A stretch of DNA of 64,000 bases from Comamonadaceae bacterium (GCA_027485235.1 JAIXRJ010000038.1:1-64000); one strand, 5' to 3'; positions 36,865-47,240 are shown, counted from the first letter of the stretch. Made by a program: numbers and translations. The notes: generated by a model from the sequence alone, not told the origin.

Positions 36865-38991
36865 ATGTTTAACGTGCTTGAAGCCCCTGTTGTTGAAGTT
36901 TTACCTGATGCAGACAAATACGCAGAGGGGAAGTTCGTCAGCTACCCGGGCTCCCCCTTTGAGCTGTACCAGCCTTACCCCCCCGCGGGCGATCAGCCGG
37001 TGGCCATTGCGCAACTGGTCGAAGGCGTACACGACGGCGAGGTGTTCCAGACCCTGCTGGGGGTGACCGGCTCGGGCAAAACCTTCACCATGGCCAACGT
37101 GATCGCCCAGCTGGGGCGGCCCGCCATCGTGTTTGCGCCCAACAAAACGTTGGCCGCGCAGCTGTACAGCGAGTTCCGCGAGTTCTTCCCCAAGAACGCG
37201 GTCGAGTATTTCGTCAGTTACTACGACTATTACCAGCCCGAGGCCTATGTGCCCCAGCGCGATTTGTTCATCGAGAAAGACTCGGCCATCAACGAGCACA
37301 TCGAACAGATGCGCCTGAGTTGTACCAAAAGCATCATGGAGCGGCGCGATGTGGTGATTGTGGCCACGGTGTCGGCCATCTACGGCATCGGCGAGCCCGA
37401 GAGCTACCACCGCATGATCATGACGCTGCGCACCGGCGACAAGCTGGGCCAGCGTGACGTGATTGCCCAGCTGATCCGCATGCAGTACCAGCGCAATGAC
37501 ATGGAGTTCTCGCGCGGCAAGTTCCGGGTGCGGGGCGACACGATCGACGTTTTCCCGGCGGAACACTCGGAATTGGCCATCCGCATCGAGCTGTTTGACG
37601 ACGAAATCGAAAGCCTGCAGCTGTTTGACCCGCTCACAGGGCGCATCCGGCAAAAGATCCCGCGCTTCACGGTCTACCCGTCCAGCCACTATGTGACGCC
37701 GCGCGACAAGGTGCTGGCGGCGGTGGAAACCATCAAAGTGGAGCTGGGCCAACGCCTCAAAGAACTGGTGGGCATGGGCAAGCTGGTCGAGGCGCAGCGC
37801 CTGGAGCAGCGCACGCGGTTCGATTTGGAAATGTTGTCCGAAGTCGGCCACTGCAAGGGCATTGAAAATTACACCCGGCACTTGTCAGGCGCGGCCCCGG
37901 GCGACGCGCCCAGCACACTCACCGATTACATGCCGCCCGATGCGATCATGTTTCTGGACGAGAGCCACCAGATGATTGGCCAGCTCAACGCCATGTACAA
38001 CGGCGACAAGGCGCGCAAAACGACTTTGGTGGAATACGGCTTTCGGCTGCCCAGTGCGTTGGACAACCGCCCGCTCAAGTTCGAAGAATTTGAAAAGCGC
38101 ATGCGCCAGTGCATCTTTGTTTCGGCCACCCCCGCCGACTACGAAAAGACGCACGCGGGCAAGGTGGTTGAGCAGGTGGTGCGGCCCACTGGCTTGGTCG
38201 ATCCTCAGGTCGAGGTGCGCCCCGCCACGCACCAAGTGGACGATGTGCTGCAAGAAATCCGCATCCGGGTGGACAAGCACGAGCGCGTGCTGATCACCAC
38301 GCTGACCAAACGCATGGCCGAGCAGCTCACCGATTACCTGAGCGACAACGGCGTGAAAGTGCGCTTTCTGCACAGCGATGTGGACACGGTGGAGCGGGTG
38401 GAAATCCTGCGTGACTTGCGTTTGGGCGCGTTCGATGTGTTGGTGGGTATCAACTTGCTGCGCGAGGGGCTGGACATTCCCGAGGTGTCGCTGGTGGCCA
38501 TTTTGGATGCTGACAAAGAAGGCTTCTTGCGCTCCGAACGCAGTTTGATCCAGACCATCGGCCGAGCGGCCCGCAACTTGAACGGTCGGGCGATTTTGTA
38601 CGCTGACCGCATCACCGAGTCGATGAAAAAAGCCATCGGCGAGACCGAGCGCCGGCGTACCAAGCAAGTGGCCCACAACGAGGCCATGGGCATCACGCCC
38701 AAGAGCATTGTCAAAAAGGTCAAAGACCTGATCGATGGTGTGTACAGCGAAAAATCAGGCAAAGAAGCCGAGCGCTTGGAGCAAGCCGCGGTGCAACGGG
38801 CCAAAGTGGAGGACATGAGCGAGAAAGACATCGCGCGGGCCATCAAGCAGCTGGAAAAACAAATGATGGAACACGCGCGCAATCTGGAGTTCGAAAAGGC
38901 CGCGCAGGTGCGTGACCAGCTGACCATTTTGAAAGAGCAGGCTTTTGGCGCAACAGGGGGCGACAACATCGTCTCGCTGATTCGGGCTTGA
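36865..38991 (+). CDS. uvrB: Excinuclease ABC subunit B
   Basis: This 708-residue DNA damage-recognition helicase of nucleotide excision repair has Walker A GVTGSGKT at 66-73, the DNA-inserting beta-hairpin [13 protein letters not shown] near 117, the DESH-type motif FLDESHQM, and helicase motif VI (TIGRAARN). The C-terminal UVR motif that binds UvrC is present ([20 protein letters not shown]). The ATG at 36865 is chosen because the family begins shortly after; the longer frame runs through the tyrB promoter. Confidence 0.96.
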   Translation: MFNVLEAPVVEVLPDADKYAEGKFVSYPGSPFELYQPYPPAGDQPVAIAQLVEGVHDGEVFQTLLGVTGSGKTFTMANVIAQLGRPAIVFAPNKTLAAQLYSEFREFFPKNAVEYFVSYYDYYQPEAYVPQRDLFIEKDSAINEHIEQMRLSCTKSIMERRDVVIVATVSAIYGIGEPESYHRMIMTLRTGDKLGQRDVIAQLIRMQYQRNDMEFSRGKFRVRGDTIDVFPAEHSELAIRIELFDDEIESLQLFDPLTGRIRQKIPRFTVYPSSHYVTPRDKVLAAVETIKVELGQRLKELVGMGKLVEAQRLEQRTRFDLEMLSEVGHCKGIENYTRHLSGAAPGDAPSTLTDYMPPDAIMFLDESHQMIGQLNAMYNGDKARKTTLVEYGFRLPSALDNRPLKFEEFEKRMRQCIFVSATPADYEKTHAGKVVEQVVRPTGLVDPQVEVRPATHQVDDVLQEIRIRVDKHERVLITTLTKRMAEQLTDYLSDNGVKVRFLHSDVDTVERVEILRDLRLGAFDVLVGINLLREGLDIPEVSLVAILDADKEGFLRSERSLIQTIGRAARNLNGRAILYADRITESMKKAIGETERRRTKQVAHNEAMGITPKSIVKKVKDLIDGVYSEKSGKEAERLEQAAVQRAKVEDMSEKDIARAIKQLEKQMMEHARNLEFEKAAQVRDQLTILKEQAFGATGGDNIVSLIRA

Positions 38992-39030
38992 ATTCCCCTT
39001 TAACCCGAGTGTTTTAATCGGGATTGGGCT

Positions 39031-39055
39031 ATACTTGACTTGTTTAGTCGGGAAC
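39031..39055 (+). promoter_or_regulatory. IscR type 1 binding site in the isc promoter
   Basis: Positions 39031-39055 match the type 1 Fe-S-IscR consensus well: ATA at the left end, then CTTGACT, a 4-base centre, TAGTC and GGG. A TATACT -10-like box (39030-39035) overlaps its left edge. This supports classic autorepression of the isc operon when Fe-S clusters are plentiful. Confidence 0.75.
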
Positions 39056-39105
39056 CTGCGCCAGCAGGACATGGACCGAACGCCCCACCACTTCAGGAGC
39101 CTGCC

Positions 39106-39642
39106 ATGCGTCTCACCACCAAAGGCCGTTTTGCCGTCACTGCCATGATCGATTTGGCCCTGCGCCAAGACGCGGGCCCTGTCACTTTGGCAGCGATCAG
39201 CCAGCGCCAGCAGATTTCTTTGTCTTATCTGGAACAACTTTTTGGCAAATTGCGCCGCCACACCTTGGTGGAGTCCACACGTGGCCCCGGCGGGGGGTAC
39301 ACCTTGGGCCGCAAAGCCACCGACATCACCGTCGCCGACATCATTTTGTCAGTGGACGAACCCATCGACGCGACCCACTGCGGTGGCAAAGAGAATTGCC
39401 ACGGCGGTGATGCGCGGTGCATGACCCATGACCTCTGGGCTTCCCTCAATTCCAAGATGGTTGATTTTCTGGACTCCGTGACCTTGCAAAAGCTGGTGGA
39501 TGACCAACTCTCCAAAGGACTTGTGGTGGAGAACAAGCCCAACATCAAGCGCGCCATTTTGCCCATGCCGGTGGTCAAGCCCATTCGCATGACTGGCCCC
39601 AATTCGGTGTTCGAATTGGGCACGGTGTTCGCCAAATCCTGA
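39106..39642 (+). CDS. iscR: Fe-S cluster assembly transcriptional regulator IscR
   Basis: This 178-residue Rrf2-family repressor has an N-terminal winged helix ([19 protein letters not shown]). The [2Fe-2S] ligands are Cys92, Cys98 and Cys105 with His108 ([18 protein letters not shown]). There is one residue more between the second and third cysteines than in E. coli IscR. The ATG at 39106 starts at the conserved MRLTTKGR. It heads the isc operon and is expected to bind the site 50 bases upstream. Confidence 0.96.
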   Translation: MRLTTKGRFAVTAMIDLALRQDAGPVTLAAISQRQQISLSYLEQLFGKLRRHTLVESTRGPGGGYTLGRKATDITVADIILSVDEPIDATHCGGKENCHGGDARCMTHDLWASLNSKMVDFLDSVTLQKLVDDQLSKGLVVENKPNIKRAILPMPVVKPIRMTGPNSVFELGTVFAKS

Positions 39643-39661
39643 TTTTCAAGAAGAGCAAACC

Positions 39662-40879
39662 ATGAACACACCCCATTTCCCCATTTACCTCGACTACGGC
39701 TCCACCAACCCCTGCGATCCTCGCGTGGTGGACGCCATCGTGCCTTGGTTGCGTGAGCACTTTGGCAACCCCGCATCGCGCACCCACGCCTGGGGCTGGG
39801 AAGCCGAAGCCGCCGTAGAAAAAGCCCGTGAGCAAGTGGGTGATCTGATCGGTGCCGACCCCCGCGAAATTGTCTGGACCAGCGGTGCGACCGAGTCCAA
39901 CAACCTGGCCATCAAGGGTGCAGCGCACTTCTACAAGTCGCGCGGTAAGCACCTGATCACCGTCAAAACCGAGCACAAAGCCGTGCTCGACACCATGCGT
40001 GAGCTGGAGCGCCAAGGCTTCGAGGTGACTTACCTCGACGTACAAGCCGATGGCCTGTTGAACATGGACGCCTTGAAATCAGCCATTCGCCCTGACACCA
40101 TTTTGATCAGCGTGATGTTCGTGAACAACGAAATCGGCGTGATCCAGGATGTGACCGCGATTGGCAACCTGTGCCGCGAAAAAGGCATCATTTTCCACGT
40201 GGACGCGGCCCAAGCCACCGGCAAGGTCGAGATCGACATGACCCAGTTGCCCATCGACCTGATGAGCTTGGCCTCACACAAAACCTATGGCCCCAAAGGC
40301 ATTGGCGCTTTGTATGTGCGCCGCAAGCCACGCATTCGTCTGGAAGCACAAATGCACGGCGGCGGTCACGAGCGCGGCATGCGCTCGGGCACTTTGCCCA
40401 CCCACCAGTGTGTGGGCATGGGCGAGGCGTTTCGCATCGCCAAGCTGGAGATGGCCCAAGACAACGCCAAGGCCCGCGCCTTGCACGACCGTCTGATGAA
40501 TGGCCTGAGTGACATGGAGCAGGTGTTTTTGAATGGCCACGCCACCCAGCGCGTGCCGCACAACATCAACATGAGCTTCAACTTCGTCGAAGGCGAATCG
40601 CTGATCATGGGCATCAAGGGCCTGGCGGTCTCGTCCGGTTCGGCCTGCACCTCGGCCAGCTTGGAGCCTAGTTACGTGTTGCGCGCTTTGGGCCGCAGCG
40701 ACGAGTTGGCCCACAGCAGCTTGCGCATGACGATTGGCCGCTGGTCGACCGAGGAAGACATCGATTACGCGATCAAAACCATCCGTGAGAACGTGGCCAA
40801 GTTGCGCGATCTCAGCCCCTTGTGGGAAATGCACCAAGATGGCATCGACCTGAGCACGATCCAATGGGCAGCTCACTGA
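39662..40879 (+). CDS. iscS: Cysteine desulfurase IscS
   Basis: This 405-residue PLP enzyme supplies sulfur for Fe-S clusters and tRNA thiolation. The PLP lysine is in [12 protein letters not shown] (about 205). The catalytic cysteine sits in the mobile loop [21 protein letters not shown] (about 328). The C-terminal IscU-docking end ([21 protein letters not shown]) is intact. It lies 19 bases after iscR. Confidence 0.97.
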   Translation: MNTPHFPIYLDYGSTNPCDPRVVDAIVPWLREHFGNPASRTHAWGWEAEAAVEKAREQVGDLIGADPREIVWTSGATESNNLAIKGAAHFYKSRGKHLITVKTEHKAVLDTMRELERQGFEVTYLDVQADGLLNMDALKSAIRPDTILISVMFVNNEIGVIQDVTAIGNLCREKGIIFHVDAAQATGKVEIDMTQLPIDLMSLASHKTYGPKGIGALYVRRKPRIRLEAQMHGGGHERGMRSGTLPTHQCVGMGEAFRIAKLEMAQDNAKARALHDRLMNGLSDMEQVFLNGHATQRVPHNINMSFNFVEGESLIMGIKGLAVSSGSACTSASLEPSYVLRALGRSDELAHSSLRMTIGRWSTEEDIDYAIKTIRENVAKLRDLSPLWEMHQDGIDLSTIQWAAH

Positions 40880-40923
40880 GTTGCACCCTGTTTCGCTTAT
40901 GAACTGAATACGGAGAAAACACC

Positions 40924-41310
40924 ATGGCATATTCTGAAAAAGTGGTTGACCACTACGAAAACCCCCGCAACGTCGGCTCGTTCGACAAGGGCGACGACAG
41001 CGTGGGCACCGGCATGGTCGGCGCACCGGCTTGCGGCGACGTGATGAAGCTGCAGATCAAGGTCAACCCGACCACCGGTGTGATCGAAGATGCACGTTTC
41101 AAGACCTATGGCTGCGGCTCCGCCATCGCGTCCAGCTCACTCGTCACCGAGTGGGTCAAGGGCAAGACGCTGGACGAGGCAGCGGCCCTGAAAAACAGCG
41201 TGATTGCTGAAGAGCTGGCGCTGCCACCGGTCAAGATCCACTGCTCCATCTTGGCTGAAGACGCCATCAAGGCGGCCGTGGAAGACTACAAAAAGAAACA
41301 CCTGAACTGA
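40924..41310 (+). CDS. iscU: Fe-S cluster scaffold IscU
   Basis: This 128-residue scaffold has its three ligand cysteines in PACGDVM (about 37), [12 protein letters not shown] (about 63) and [13 protein letters not shown] (about 106), and the LPPVK chaperone-recognition motif for HscA just before the last. An ATACGGAG site precedes the ATG. Confidence 0.97.
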   Translation: MAYSEKVVDHYENPRNVGSFDKGDDSVGTGMVGAPACGDVMKLQIKVNPTTGVIEDARFKTYGCGSAIASSSLVTEWVKGKTLDEAAALKNSVIAEELALPPVKIHCSILAEDAIKAAVEDYKKKHLN

Positions 41311-41311
41311 C

Positions 41312-41635
41312 ATGGCCATCACTTTGTCTGCTGCCGCAGCACGGCATGTCTCTCGCTACATGGCCAAACGTGGTTCGGGTGTGGGTGTGCGTCTGGGTGT
41401 CAAAACCACGGGCTGTTCCGGCTTGGCCTACAAACTGGAATACGTGGACGACATCGCGCCCGAAGACGTGGTCTTTGAAGGCCATGGCGTCAAATTGATG
41501 GTGGACCCGAAAAGCCTGGCCTACATCGACGGTACCGAGCTCGACTTTGTGCGCGAAGGCCTGAACGAAGGATTCCGCTTCAACAACCCCAACGAGCGTG
41601 ACCGCTGCGGTTGCGGCGAGTCTTTCCGCGTCTGA
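41312..41635 (+). CDS. iscA: A-type Fe-S carrier IscA
   Basis: This 107-residue A-type carrier has conserved cysteines in [13 protein letters not shown] (about 35) and the C-terminal CGCGESF pair. It starts one base after the iscU stop codon, so translation is probably coupled. Confidence 0.96.
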   Translation: MAITLSAAAARHVSRYMAKRGSGVGVRLGVKTTGCSGLAYKLEYVDDIAPEDVVFEGHGVKLMVDPKSLAYIDGTELDFVREGLNEGFRFNNPNERDRCGCGESFRV

Positions 41636-41646
41636 GTCTTGCGCGT

Positions 41647-42165
41647 GTGATCTCGCTTCAAGCCAACGACTTCGAGCTTTTTGATGTTCCCGTGCAGTAC
41701 GCACAGGACCGCGCACAACTCGATGCCCGCTGGAAAGCCTTGCAGCGCGAAGCCCACCCCGACCGCTTTGCAGCCGAGGGCGCTGCCGCTCAGCGCATCG
41801 CCATGCAGTGGTCGGTGCGCATCAACGAGGCGTATCAGCGCCTGAAAGACCCGCTCAAACGTGCCGCCTATTTGTGCGAACTGCAAGGCGCGCCCGTGCA
41901 GGCCGAAAACAACACGGCCATGCCCGCCGCATTCCTGATGCAGCAAATGGCATGGCGTGAAAGCCTGGAAGAAACGGGCAATGCCCAAGGCCTCGAAGCC
42001 TTGGCTGACGAGGTGGCTGCCGAACAGCGCCGTGTGCAGCAATCGCTGGGCGATTTGCTGGATGTGGCCAAAGACCCCGCGCAAGCCGTGGGGCAGGTGA
42101 GGGCGCTCATGTTCATTGAGCGCTTCACACAAGAAGTGAACGCTAAACTCGACCGATTGACCTGA
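41647..42165 (+). CDS. hscB: Co-chaperone HscB
   Basis: This is a 172-residue J-type co-chaperone that delivers IscU to HscA. The HPD motif is in EAHPDRF (about residue 33) in the J-domain, and the C-terminal helical IscU-binding domain is about 85-172. There is no ATG; GTG 41647 is chosen because the family N-terminus (NDFELFDVP) follows within a few residues and it lies just after the iscA stop. A TTG at 41611 inside iscA is the alternative. Confidence 0.9.
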   Translation: MISLQANDFELFDVPVQYAQDRAQLDARWKALQREAHPDRFAAEGAAAQRIAMQWSVRINEAYQRLKDPLKRAAYLCELQGAPVQAENNTAMPAAFLMQQMAWRESLEETGNAQGLEALADEVAAEQRRVQQSLGDLLDVAKDPAQAVGQVRALMFIERFTQEVNAKLDRLT

Positions 42166-42181
42166 CCTTCCCTGATTGACC

Positions 42182-44047
42182 ATGGCGTTACTGCAGATTT
42201 CTGAACCGGGCCAGTCGCCCGACCCGCACCAACGCCGCATCGCGGTGGGCATCGATTTGGGCACCACGCACTCGCTGGTGGCTTCGGTGCGCAACGGCGT
42301 GTCCGAATGTCTGCCCGACGACGATGGCCGCGTGATCTTGCCGTCGGTCGTGCGCTTCATGCCGGGGCAGGGCCGCCAGATTGGTTTTGACGCGGTGCAA
42401 TCCGCCGCCAGCGATCCGGTCAACACCATCGCCTCCGTCAAGCGCTTCATGGGCCGTGGCCTGCAAGACATCGCCGACCGCAGCAAGCTGCCTTATGAGT
42501 TCGTCGCCAGCGAGCAGGGCATGCTCAGCATCCAAACCGTGCAAGGCCCTAAGTCACCCGTCGAAGTCAGCGCCGAAATTTTGGCCACCCTGCGTTACCG
42601 CGCTGAAGACACCTTCAACGACGACCTGTATGGCGCCGTGATCACCGTGCCCGCTTACTTTGACGACGCCCAGCGCCAAGCCACCAAAGACGCCGCACAA
42701 CTGGCGGGCCTGAATGTGCTGCGCCTGATCAACGAGCCCACTGCAGCGGCGATTGCCTATGGCCTCGACAACGCCAGCGAAGGCGTTTACGCCGTGTTCG
42801 ATTTGGGCGGCGGCACCTTCGACATTTCCATCTTGCGCCTGACACAAGGCGTGTTCGAGGTCTTGTCGACAGGAGGCGACTCTGCCCTGGGCGGTGACGA
42901 TTACGACCAAGCCTTGGCCGATGCCGCCATGGCGCGCCAGCCCGCCTTGCAGGCCACCACGGCCGAAGACAAAACGATTCTCAAGGCCGCTGCCCGCGCC
43001 GCCAAAGAAGCACTCACCACCGCCGATGCGGTCACGCTCAATGCCGCCTTGTCCACCGGCAGCTTGTCGGCATCCATCAGCCGCGCAGATTTCGAGCAAG
43101 CCACCCAGGCCCTGACAGCCCGCTGCATCACTGCCGTGCGCAAAGCCCTGCGCGATGCCCAGCTGGCCAAAGACGACGTGCAAGGCGTGGTCATGGTGGG
43201 CGGTTCCACCCGCATGCCGCAAATCCAGCAAGCCGTGGCCGAGTTTTTTGGTCAGGCCCCGCTCAACAACCTCAACCCCGACGAAGTTGTGGCCTTGGGC
43301 GCGGCCATCCAAGCCAACCAGTTGGCGGGCAACAATGCCGCTGGCGAGTTGCTGCTGCTCGATGTGATTCCTTTGTCACTGGGCATCGAGACCATGGGCG
43401 GTTTGGTCGAGCGCATCATCCCGCGCAATCAGACCATCCCCACCGCCATGGCGCAAGACTTCACCACTTACCAAGATGGCCAGACGGCCCTCGCGCTGCA
43501 TGTGGTGCAGGGCGAGCGTGACTTGGTGCAAGATTGCCGTAGCTTGGCCCGCTTTGAACTGCGTGGCATCCCGCCCATGGCCGCAGGCGCAGCCCGTATT
43601 CGTGTCACCTTCACGGTGGACGCCGACGGCCTGCTGAGCGTGGGTGCCAAAGAACAAATCAGCGGTGTGGAGGCGCGCATTGATGTCAAGCCCTCGTATG
43701 GCTTGAGTGACGACCAGATCGCCACCATGCTGCAAGAAAGCTTCACCACCGCCCAGGTAGACATGAAAGCCCGTGCGCTGGTGGAAGCCCGCGTGGACGC
43801 CGACCGCATGCTGCTGGCCACGCGCAGCGCCTTGGCTGCTGATGGCCAATTGCTGAGCGATGCCGAACGCGCCAGCATTGACGCCCTGATGGCCACTTTG
43901 CAAGCCGCCATTCCAACCGAACAAGACGCCAAGGCGTTGGAAGACTGCACCCAAGCCCTGGCCAAGGGCACCGAAGCCTTTGCCGCCGAGCGCATGAACC
44001 ACAGCATCCAAAAAGCGCTGTCTGGCCAAAACATCCAGTCCTTGTAG
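42182..44047 (+). CDS. hscA: Fe-S assembly Hsp70 chaperone HscA
   Basis: This is a 621-residue DnaK-type ATPase specialised for IscU. Phosphate-binding motifs are [12 protein letters not shown] (about 24-35), [13 protein letters not shown] (about 200) and [11 protein letters not shown]. The substrate-binding domain starts about residue 390 after the linker [18 protein letters not shown]. The ATG at 42182 lies 16 bases after hscB; an in-frame TTG 6 bases earlier is not needed. Confidence 0.95.
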   Translation: MALLQISEPGQSPDPHQRRIAVGIDLGTTHSLVASVRNGVSECLPDDDGRVILPSVVRFMPGQGRQIGFDAVQSAASDPVNTIASVKRFMGRGLQDIADRSKLPYEFVASEQGMLSIQTVQGPKSPVEVSAEILATLRYRAEDTFNDDLYGAVITVPAYFDDAQRQATKDAAQLAGLNVLRLINEPTAAAIAYGLDNASEGVYAVFDLGGGTFDISILRLTQGVFEVLSTGGDSALGGDDYDQALADAAMARQPALQATTAEDKTILKAAARAAKEALTTADAVTLNAALSTGSLSASISRADFEQATQALTARCITAVRKALRDAQLAKDDVQGVVMVGGSTRMPQIQQAVAEFFGQAPLNNLNPDEVVALGAAIQANQLAGNNAAGELLLLDVIPLSLGIETMGGLVERIIPRNQTIPTAMAQDFTTYQDGQTALALHVVQGERDLVQDCRSLARFELRGIPPMAAGAARIRVTFTVDADGLLSVGAKEQISGVEARIDVKPSYGLSDDQIATMLQESFTTAQVDMKARALVEARVDADRMLLATRSALAADGQLLSDAERASIDALMATLQAAIPTEQDAKALEDCTQALAKGTEAFAAERMNHSIQKALSGQNIQSL

Positions 44048-44078
44048 AGTCTGACCAGTACCGAATTCAGAGATCCCT

Positions 44079-44417
44079 ATGCCCGTCATCAAAATCCTGC
44101 CCCACGCCGAATACTGCCCCAAGGGTGCAGAAATCACCGCGCCTGCGGGCACCAGCATCTGCGAAGCCCTGCTGGACAACCACATCAACATCGAACACGC
44201 CTGCGACATGAGCGCGGCTTGCACCACCTGCCACGTGGTGGTGCGCGAAGGCTTCAAGACACTCAATGAGATGGAAGAAACCGAGGAAGATCTGCTCGAT
44301 CGCGCTTGGGGCCTGGAGCCCAATTCGCGCCTGAGCTGCCAAGCCTTTCTGGCCAAGAGTGATCTGGTCATCGAGATTCCGCGCTACACCATCAACCACG
44401 CCAAAGAAAATCACTGA
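44079..44417 (+). CDS. fdx: Ferredoxin, 2Fe-2S, ISC type
   Basis: This is a 112-residue adrenodoxin-type ferredoxin providing electrons for cluster assembly. The cysteine ligands are in CDMSAACTTC (about 42-51) with the last in RLSCQA (about 88). It is the final isc gene here; no iscX is seen. Confidence 0.96.
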   Translation: MPVIKILPHAEYCPKGAEITAPAGTSICEALLDNHINIEHACDMSAACTTCHVVVREGFKTLNEMEETEEDLLDRAWGLEPNSRLSCQAFLAKSDLVIEIPRYTINHAKENH

Positions 44418-44425
44418 GGCCAGAC

Positions 44426-45136
44426 ATGCGCCAAATCGTTCTGGACACCGAAACCACCGGCCTGTCGGCCGAGGGCGGTGACCGCATCATTGAGTTGGGT
44501 TGTGTGGAACTTTTCGCCCGCAAACTCACGGGCAAGAACCTGCACTTTTACTTCAACCCTGAGCGTGAGAGCCATGAAGACGCGCTGAAAGTGCACGGCA
44601 TCAGCAACGAATTTTTGCGCGACAAACCCAAATTCGCCGAGCTGTCTGAAGAAATCCTGGAGTATCTGAGCGACGCGGAGATCATCATCCACAACGCTGC
44701 TTTTGATGTCAGCTTCTTGAACAAAGAGCTGGAGCGCGTGGGGAAAAAGCCCTTCAAAAACTATGTCAGTGGCGTGATTGACACCTTGGCCATGGCCAAG
44801 GAAATGTTCCCCGGCAAACGCAACAGCCTGGATGCGCTGTGCGACCGCCTCGAAGTTGACAACTCCGGGCGTACCTTGCACGGCGCTTTGCTCGATGCCG
44901 AGTTGCTGGCCGATGTTTATATCAACATGACGCGCGGCCAGGAGGCCTTGCTGATCGATGCGGGCGATGCGCCCACGGACACCCAGTCGGTCCAGGTGCA
45001 TGCGGACCTGAGCACTTATGCTTTGCCAGTCCTTCCCGCGAATGCCCAAGAGTTGGCCGCGCACGATGAGGTGCTGACCCAACTTGACAAATCGAGTGGC
45101 GGCAAAACCGTTTGGCGATTGGCTCAGTCGGCTTGA
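44426..45136 (+). CDS. dnaQ: DNA polymerase III epsilon subunit (3'-5' exonuclease)
   Basis: This 236-residue proofreading subunit has DEDDh exonuclease motifs: Exo I VLDTETTGL (D7, E9), Exo II HNAAFDVSFL (about 92), and Exo III H...D in RTLHGALLDAELLADVY (about 150-165). A clamp-binding segment is plausible in the C-terminal tail. It starts 8 bases after fdx, so it may be read through from the isc operon. Confidence 0.96.
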   Translation: MRQIVLDTETTGLSAEGGDRIIELGCVELFARKLTGKNLHFYFNPERESHEDALKVHGISNEFLRDKPKFAELSEEILEYLSDAEIIIHNAAFDVSFLNKELERVGKKPFKNYVSGVIDTLAMAKEMFPGKRNSLDALCDRLEVDNSGRTLHGALLDAELLADVYINMTRGQEALLIDAGDAPTDTQSVQVHADLSTYALPVLPANAQELAAHDEVLTQLDKSSGGKTVWRLAQSA

Positions 45137-45210
45137 GCCCGATCGGCCAAGAGGGCGGCCGTTTGGTGGTGATTTTTCAGTTGCGTCAGCCAAAACAGGT
45201 CATGTTTTCA

Positions 45211-45219
45211 TGTCATAAT
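45211..45219 (+). promoter_or_regulatory. Putative extended -10 promoter of tRNA-Val
   Basis: TGTCATAAT fits an extended -10 element (TG, one base, CATAAT), 24 bases before the tRNA. No clear -35 box was found. Confidence 0.45.
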
Positions 45220-45242
45220 TACGCTCTTCGCCAAACGGCGCA

Positions 45243-45317
45243 GGGCGATTAGCTCAGGGGTAGAGCACTGCATTCACACTGCAGGGGTCGCAAGTTCGAA
45301 ACTTGCATCGCCCACCA
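45243..45317 (+). tRNA. tRNA-Val (anticodon CAC)
   Basis: This is a 75-base cloverleaf. The acceptor arm GGGCGAT/ATCGCCC is followed by ACCA, with the CCA encoded. The D-arm is GCTC/GAGC, and the anticodon stem CTGCA/TGCAG carries the loop TTCACAC (anticodon CAC, reading GTG). The T-arm CAAGT/ACTTG has the TTCGAA loop. It separates GC-rich core genes from AT-rich accessory DNA. Confidence 0.97.
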
Positions 45318-45670
45318 AAAAATTCCCAATGAAATCAAGCACTTAGAGGAAACTCTAGGTGCTTTTTCTTTAGTTCAAAGTAGTATGGTCCGGGTTTACT
45401 ACTTCTCATAGATTTTTCGATGTCTTTTCATAGATTTCGGAACAGTCAAACAAGCCCATTTCAATGTCTACGCAATGAAGCGCGAACGGCTTCGGTGGGT
45501 TAGTGCGCTTCGACACTGCGCCAACACGGCTTGCGCTGTGCTCAGCTTGAAAAAAACGCTACGTTTGTTTTGAAACGAGTCCAGCTACTCAACCCAGCGA
45601 GCCCGACAAAAAACGCGCTGTAGGGCTTTTTTGAGCGCCGCACGGGTGCCGTCTTGAAAAGAGCACTGCC
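45318..45670. other. Intergenic region after tRNA-Val
   Basis: No convincing gene in 353 bases. It contains the tRNA terminator (45337-45371) and two direct copies of TCATAGATTT at 45406-45415 and 45428-45437 (22-base spacing). The rest shows nothing I can assign. It probably holds the left end of an integrated element. Confidence 0.5.
45337..45371 (+). terminator. Terminator after tRNA-Val
   Basis: AAGCACTTAGAG pairs with CTCTAGGTGCTT (12 bp with one G-U) around a GAAA loop, followed by a T-rich tract. Confidence 0.85.
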
Positions 45671-45883
45671 TTATGCAGACTTTGCTTGCGTGCACTCGCC
45701 GCACATGAACATTTGTTGGTTGATCAATTTTTTGAAAATACCCATGGACCTGGGCTTGTGCTGGCCGCATTTGTAGCAACTGATAGTGGCCATGCTGCCT
45801 GTATTTTTGAACGGTGAGCCGCCTTCTTTGCGCTTGTAGCGTAGGCCATCCTCGGCGATCTTGGATTCTTGGTCATTGCTCAT
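45671..45883 (-). CDS. Small cysteine-pair protein (possible zinc ribbon)
   Basis: The 70-residue product has CYKC (about 36-39) and CGEC (about 61-64), two CxxC knuckles 25 residues apart, in a basic context, compatible with a small zinc-binding fold. The start at 45883 has no clear ribosome binding site. I do not recognise a family. Confidence 0.5.
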   Translation of the reverse strand: MSNDQESKIAEDGLRYKRKEGGSPFKNTGSMATISCYKCGQHKPRSMGIFKKLINQQMFMCGECTQAKSA

Positions 45884-45983
45884 CGGGTAATTCTGGACTT
45901 GATATCAACGAAAAGTCACCCTAAAATTAATCCGGTGATTTTTATAATTAATAAAAATTTTTAAAATAAAGGATACCAACAAA

Positions 45984-46436
45984 ATGATTAAACCATTTTC
46001 AATTGATGGATTCTTGAAAAAAATAGAAAAAGATGTGGATGATGGGTGTGCTGTAATGGGTAATCCGAATTTTAAAAATGAATATCCCGATATTGAAAAA
46101 TTATCTGACTTATCTAATTTAAAAAAAATTAACATTATAAAAATTCTGAGAGAGCTTGGGGCTCAAGGCTTTTGGAGTTTTGAAATCTTGCGCAAACAGT
46201 TTTTTGAAGTGGGAATTAACATTCAACTTAATTCTTTTGATAATTCAATTACATTCTTTGGTAAACCGATTTATTTAAGACAGGCTGAATGGGGTGATGA
46301 TGGATATTATGCGCCGGACTTTTTATCAATTTTAATAAGCGAATTGAATTTTGTTATTGATACTAGAATGACTGGAAGAGGGTTCCGGCACGAGGACCTG
46401 TTGAATAAACTAGCGGAAAAATGGATTTCAAATTAA
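45984..46436 (+). CDS. Hypothetical AT-rich accessory protein
   Basis: This is a 150-residue soluble protein rich in Ile, Phe, Asn and Lys, without signal peptide or membrane helix. An AAAGGA site precedes the ATG. G+C is extremely low (10 of 60 bases in 46081-46140), clearly foreign to the GC-rich flank. No motif is recognised. Its position next to a tRNA and a recombinase-like gene points to a mobile element cargo or an orphan. Confidence 0.7.
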   Translation: MIKPFSIDGFLKKIEKDVDDGCAVMGNPNFKNEYPDIEKLSDLSNLKKINIIKILRELGAQGFWSFEILRKQFFEVGINIQLNSFDNSITFFGKPIYLRQAEWGDDGYYAPDFLSILISELNFVIDTRMTGRGFRHEDLLNKLAEKWISN

Positions 46437-46505
46437 TATAAGAAAATATGTTTTAAATTTGTCTGCATCTTTCTTTGGTTCAGCATTTCCTAAGCCCGGC
46501 ACTTC

Positions 46506-47240
46506 TTACTCCCAAGGTCGAGGTCGACGTTTGCTCTGCAGTTCACCCACGTTCATCTCACCCTGTAGTGGCGCAGCGTAGAAGCGGTCAATCATTTCCG
46601 GACTCGTCCTGGCATTGCGTGCCAGGGTCAATGTGTCCACTGTCCGTCCAAACATCAATCGGAACATGATGCTGCTGTGACGCAGGCTGTAAAGCGTTCT
46701 GGTTTCACCGGCAGTGCTCAGCTTCAAGCCCGTTACTTCCAGCACGATTTCAAACTGCCTTGCCAGCAATTTCATGGCGTTGTCGCGTGATGCTGCTTCG
46801 GGCATGAACACATAGTCTTCGGGGTGGATGTCTCGACCCAACTCAAGCACCTGACGACGCCTTATGCGTTCATACACTTTCACTGCCCATGGCATGGTGG
46901 TGATGGGAAACGTATGACCCTTGCTGGGCGGCAAGCTGAGCCTCAGGTAGGTCCATTCCCTTCGAATGATCTCCACATGCTTGTGCTGCATGTTGCGGAT
47001 GTGTTTGTCATACCGCAGCTGCATGTTGTCGTAGCTGATCTTGGACAGTTGTCCCAGAATCATGTCCACCTGGACTTCATTAGCACTTTTGTCGCTGGGT
47101 CGACGCTTGTCTGAGCCGCCCAATGTGCGGTTCATCAGCAGCCCAAATGAAAATTCATCCACTACCGGCGCTTGTGCTGTGGGTCCGACGGCAACCCCAT
47201 TTACCGTGAGTGGGGCGCTATTTGCTGTTTCTAAGTTCAT
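46506..47240 (-). CDS. Tyrosine recombinase-like protein, catalytic domain only
   Basis: The 244-residue product matches the C-terminal catalytic half of phage-type integrases. Candidate active residues are an Arg in MQLRYDKHIRNMQ, the Lys of LPPSKGHTFPI, RH in YSLRHSSIMF (the usual HxxR His is Tyr), and the nucleophile Tyr in MIDRFYAAPL. The N-terminal core-binding domain is missing, yet the ATG has its own AGGAG site 8 bases away, so the short form looks like the translated one. It points towards the tRNA. It may be a decayed or regulatory integrase. Confidence 0.75.
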   Translation of the reverse strand: MNLETANSAPLTVNGVAVGPTAQAPVVDEFSFGLLMNRTLGGSDKRRPSDKSANEVQVDMILGQLSKISYDNMQLRYDKHIRNMQHKHVEIIRREWTYLRLSLPPSKGHTFPITTMPWAVKVYERIRRRQVLELGRDIHPEDYVFMPEAASRDNAMKLLARQFEIVLEVTGLKLSTAGETRTLYSLRHSSIMFRLMFGRTVDTLTLARNARTSPEMIDRFYAAPLQGEMNVGELQSKRRPRPWE

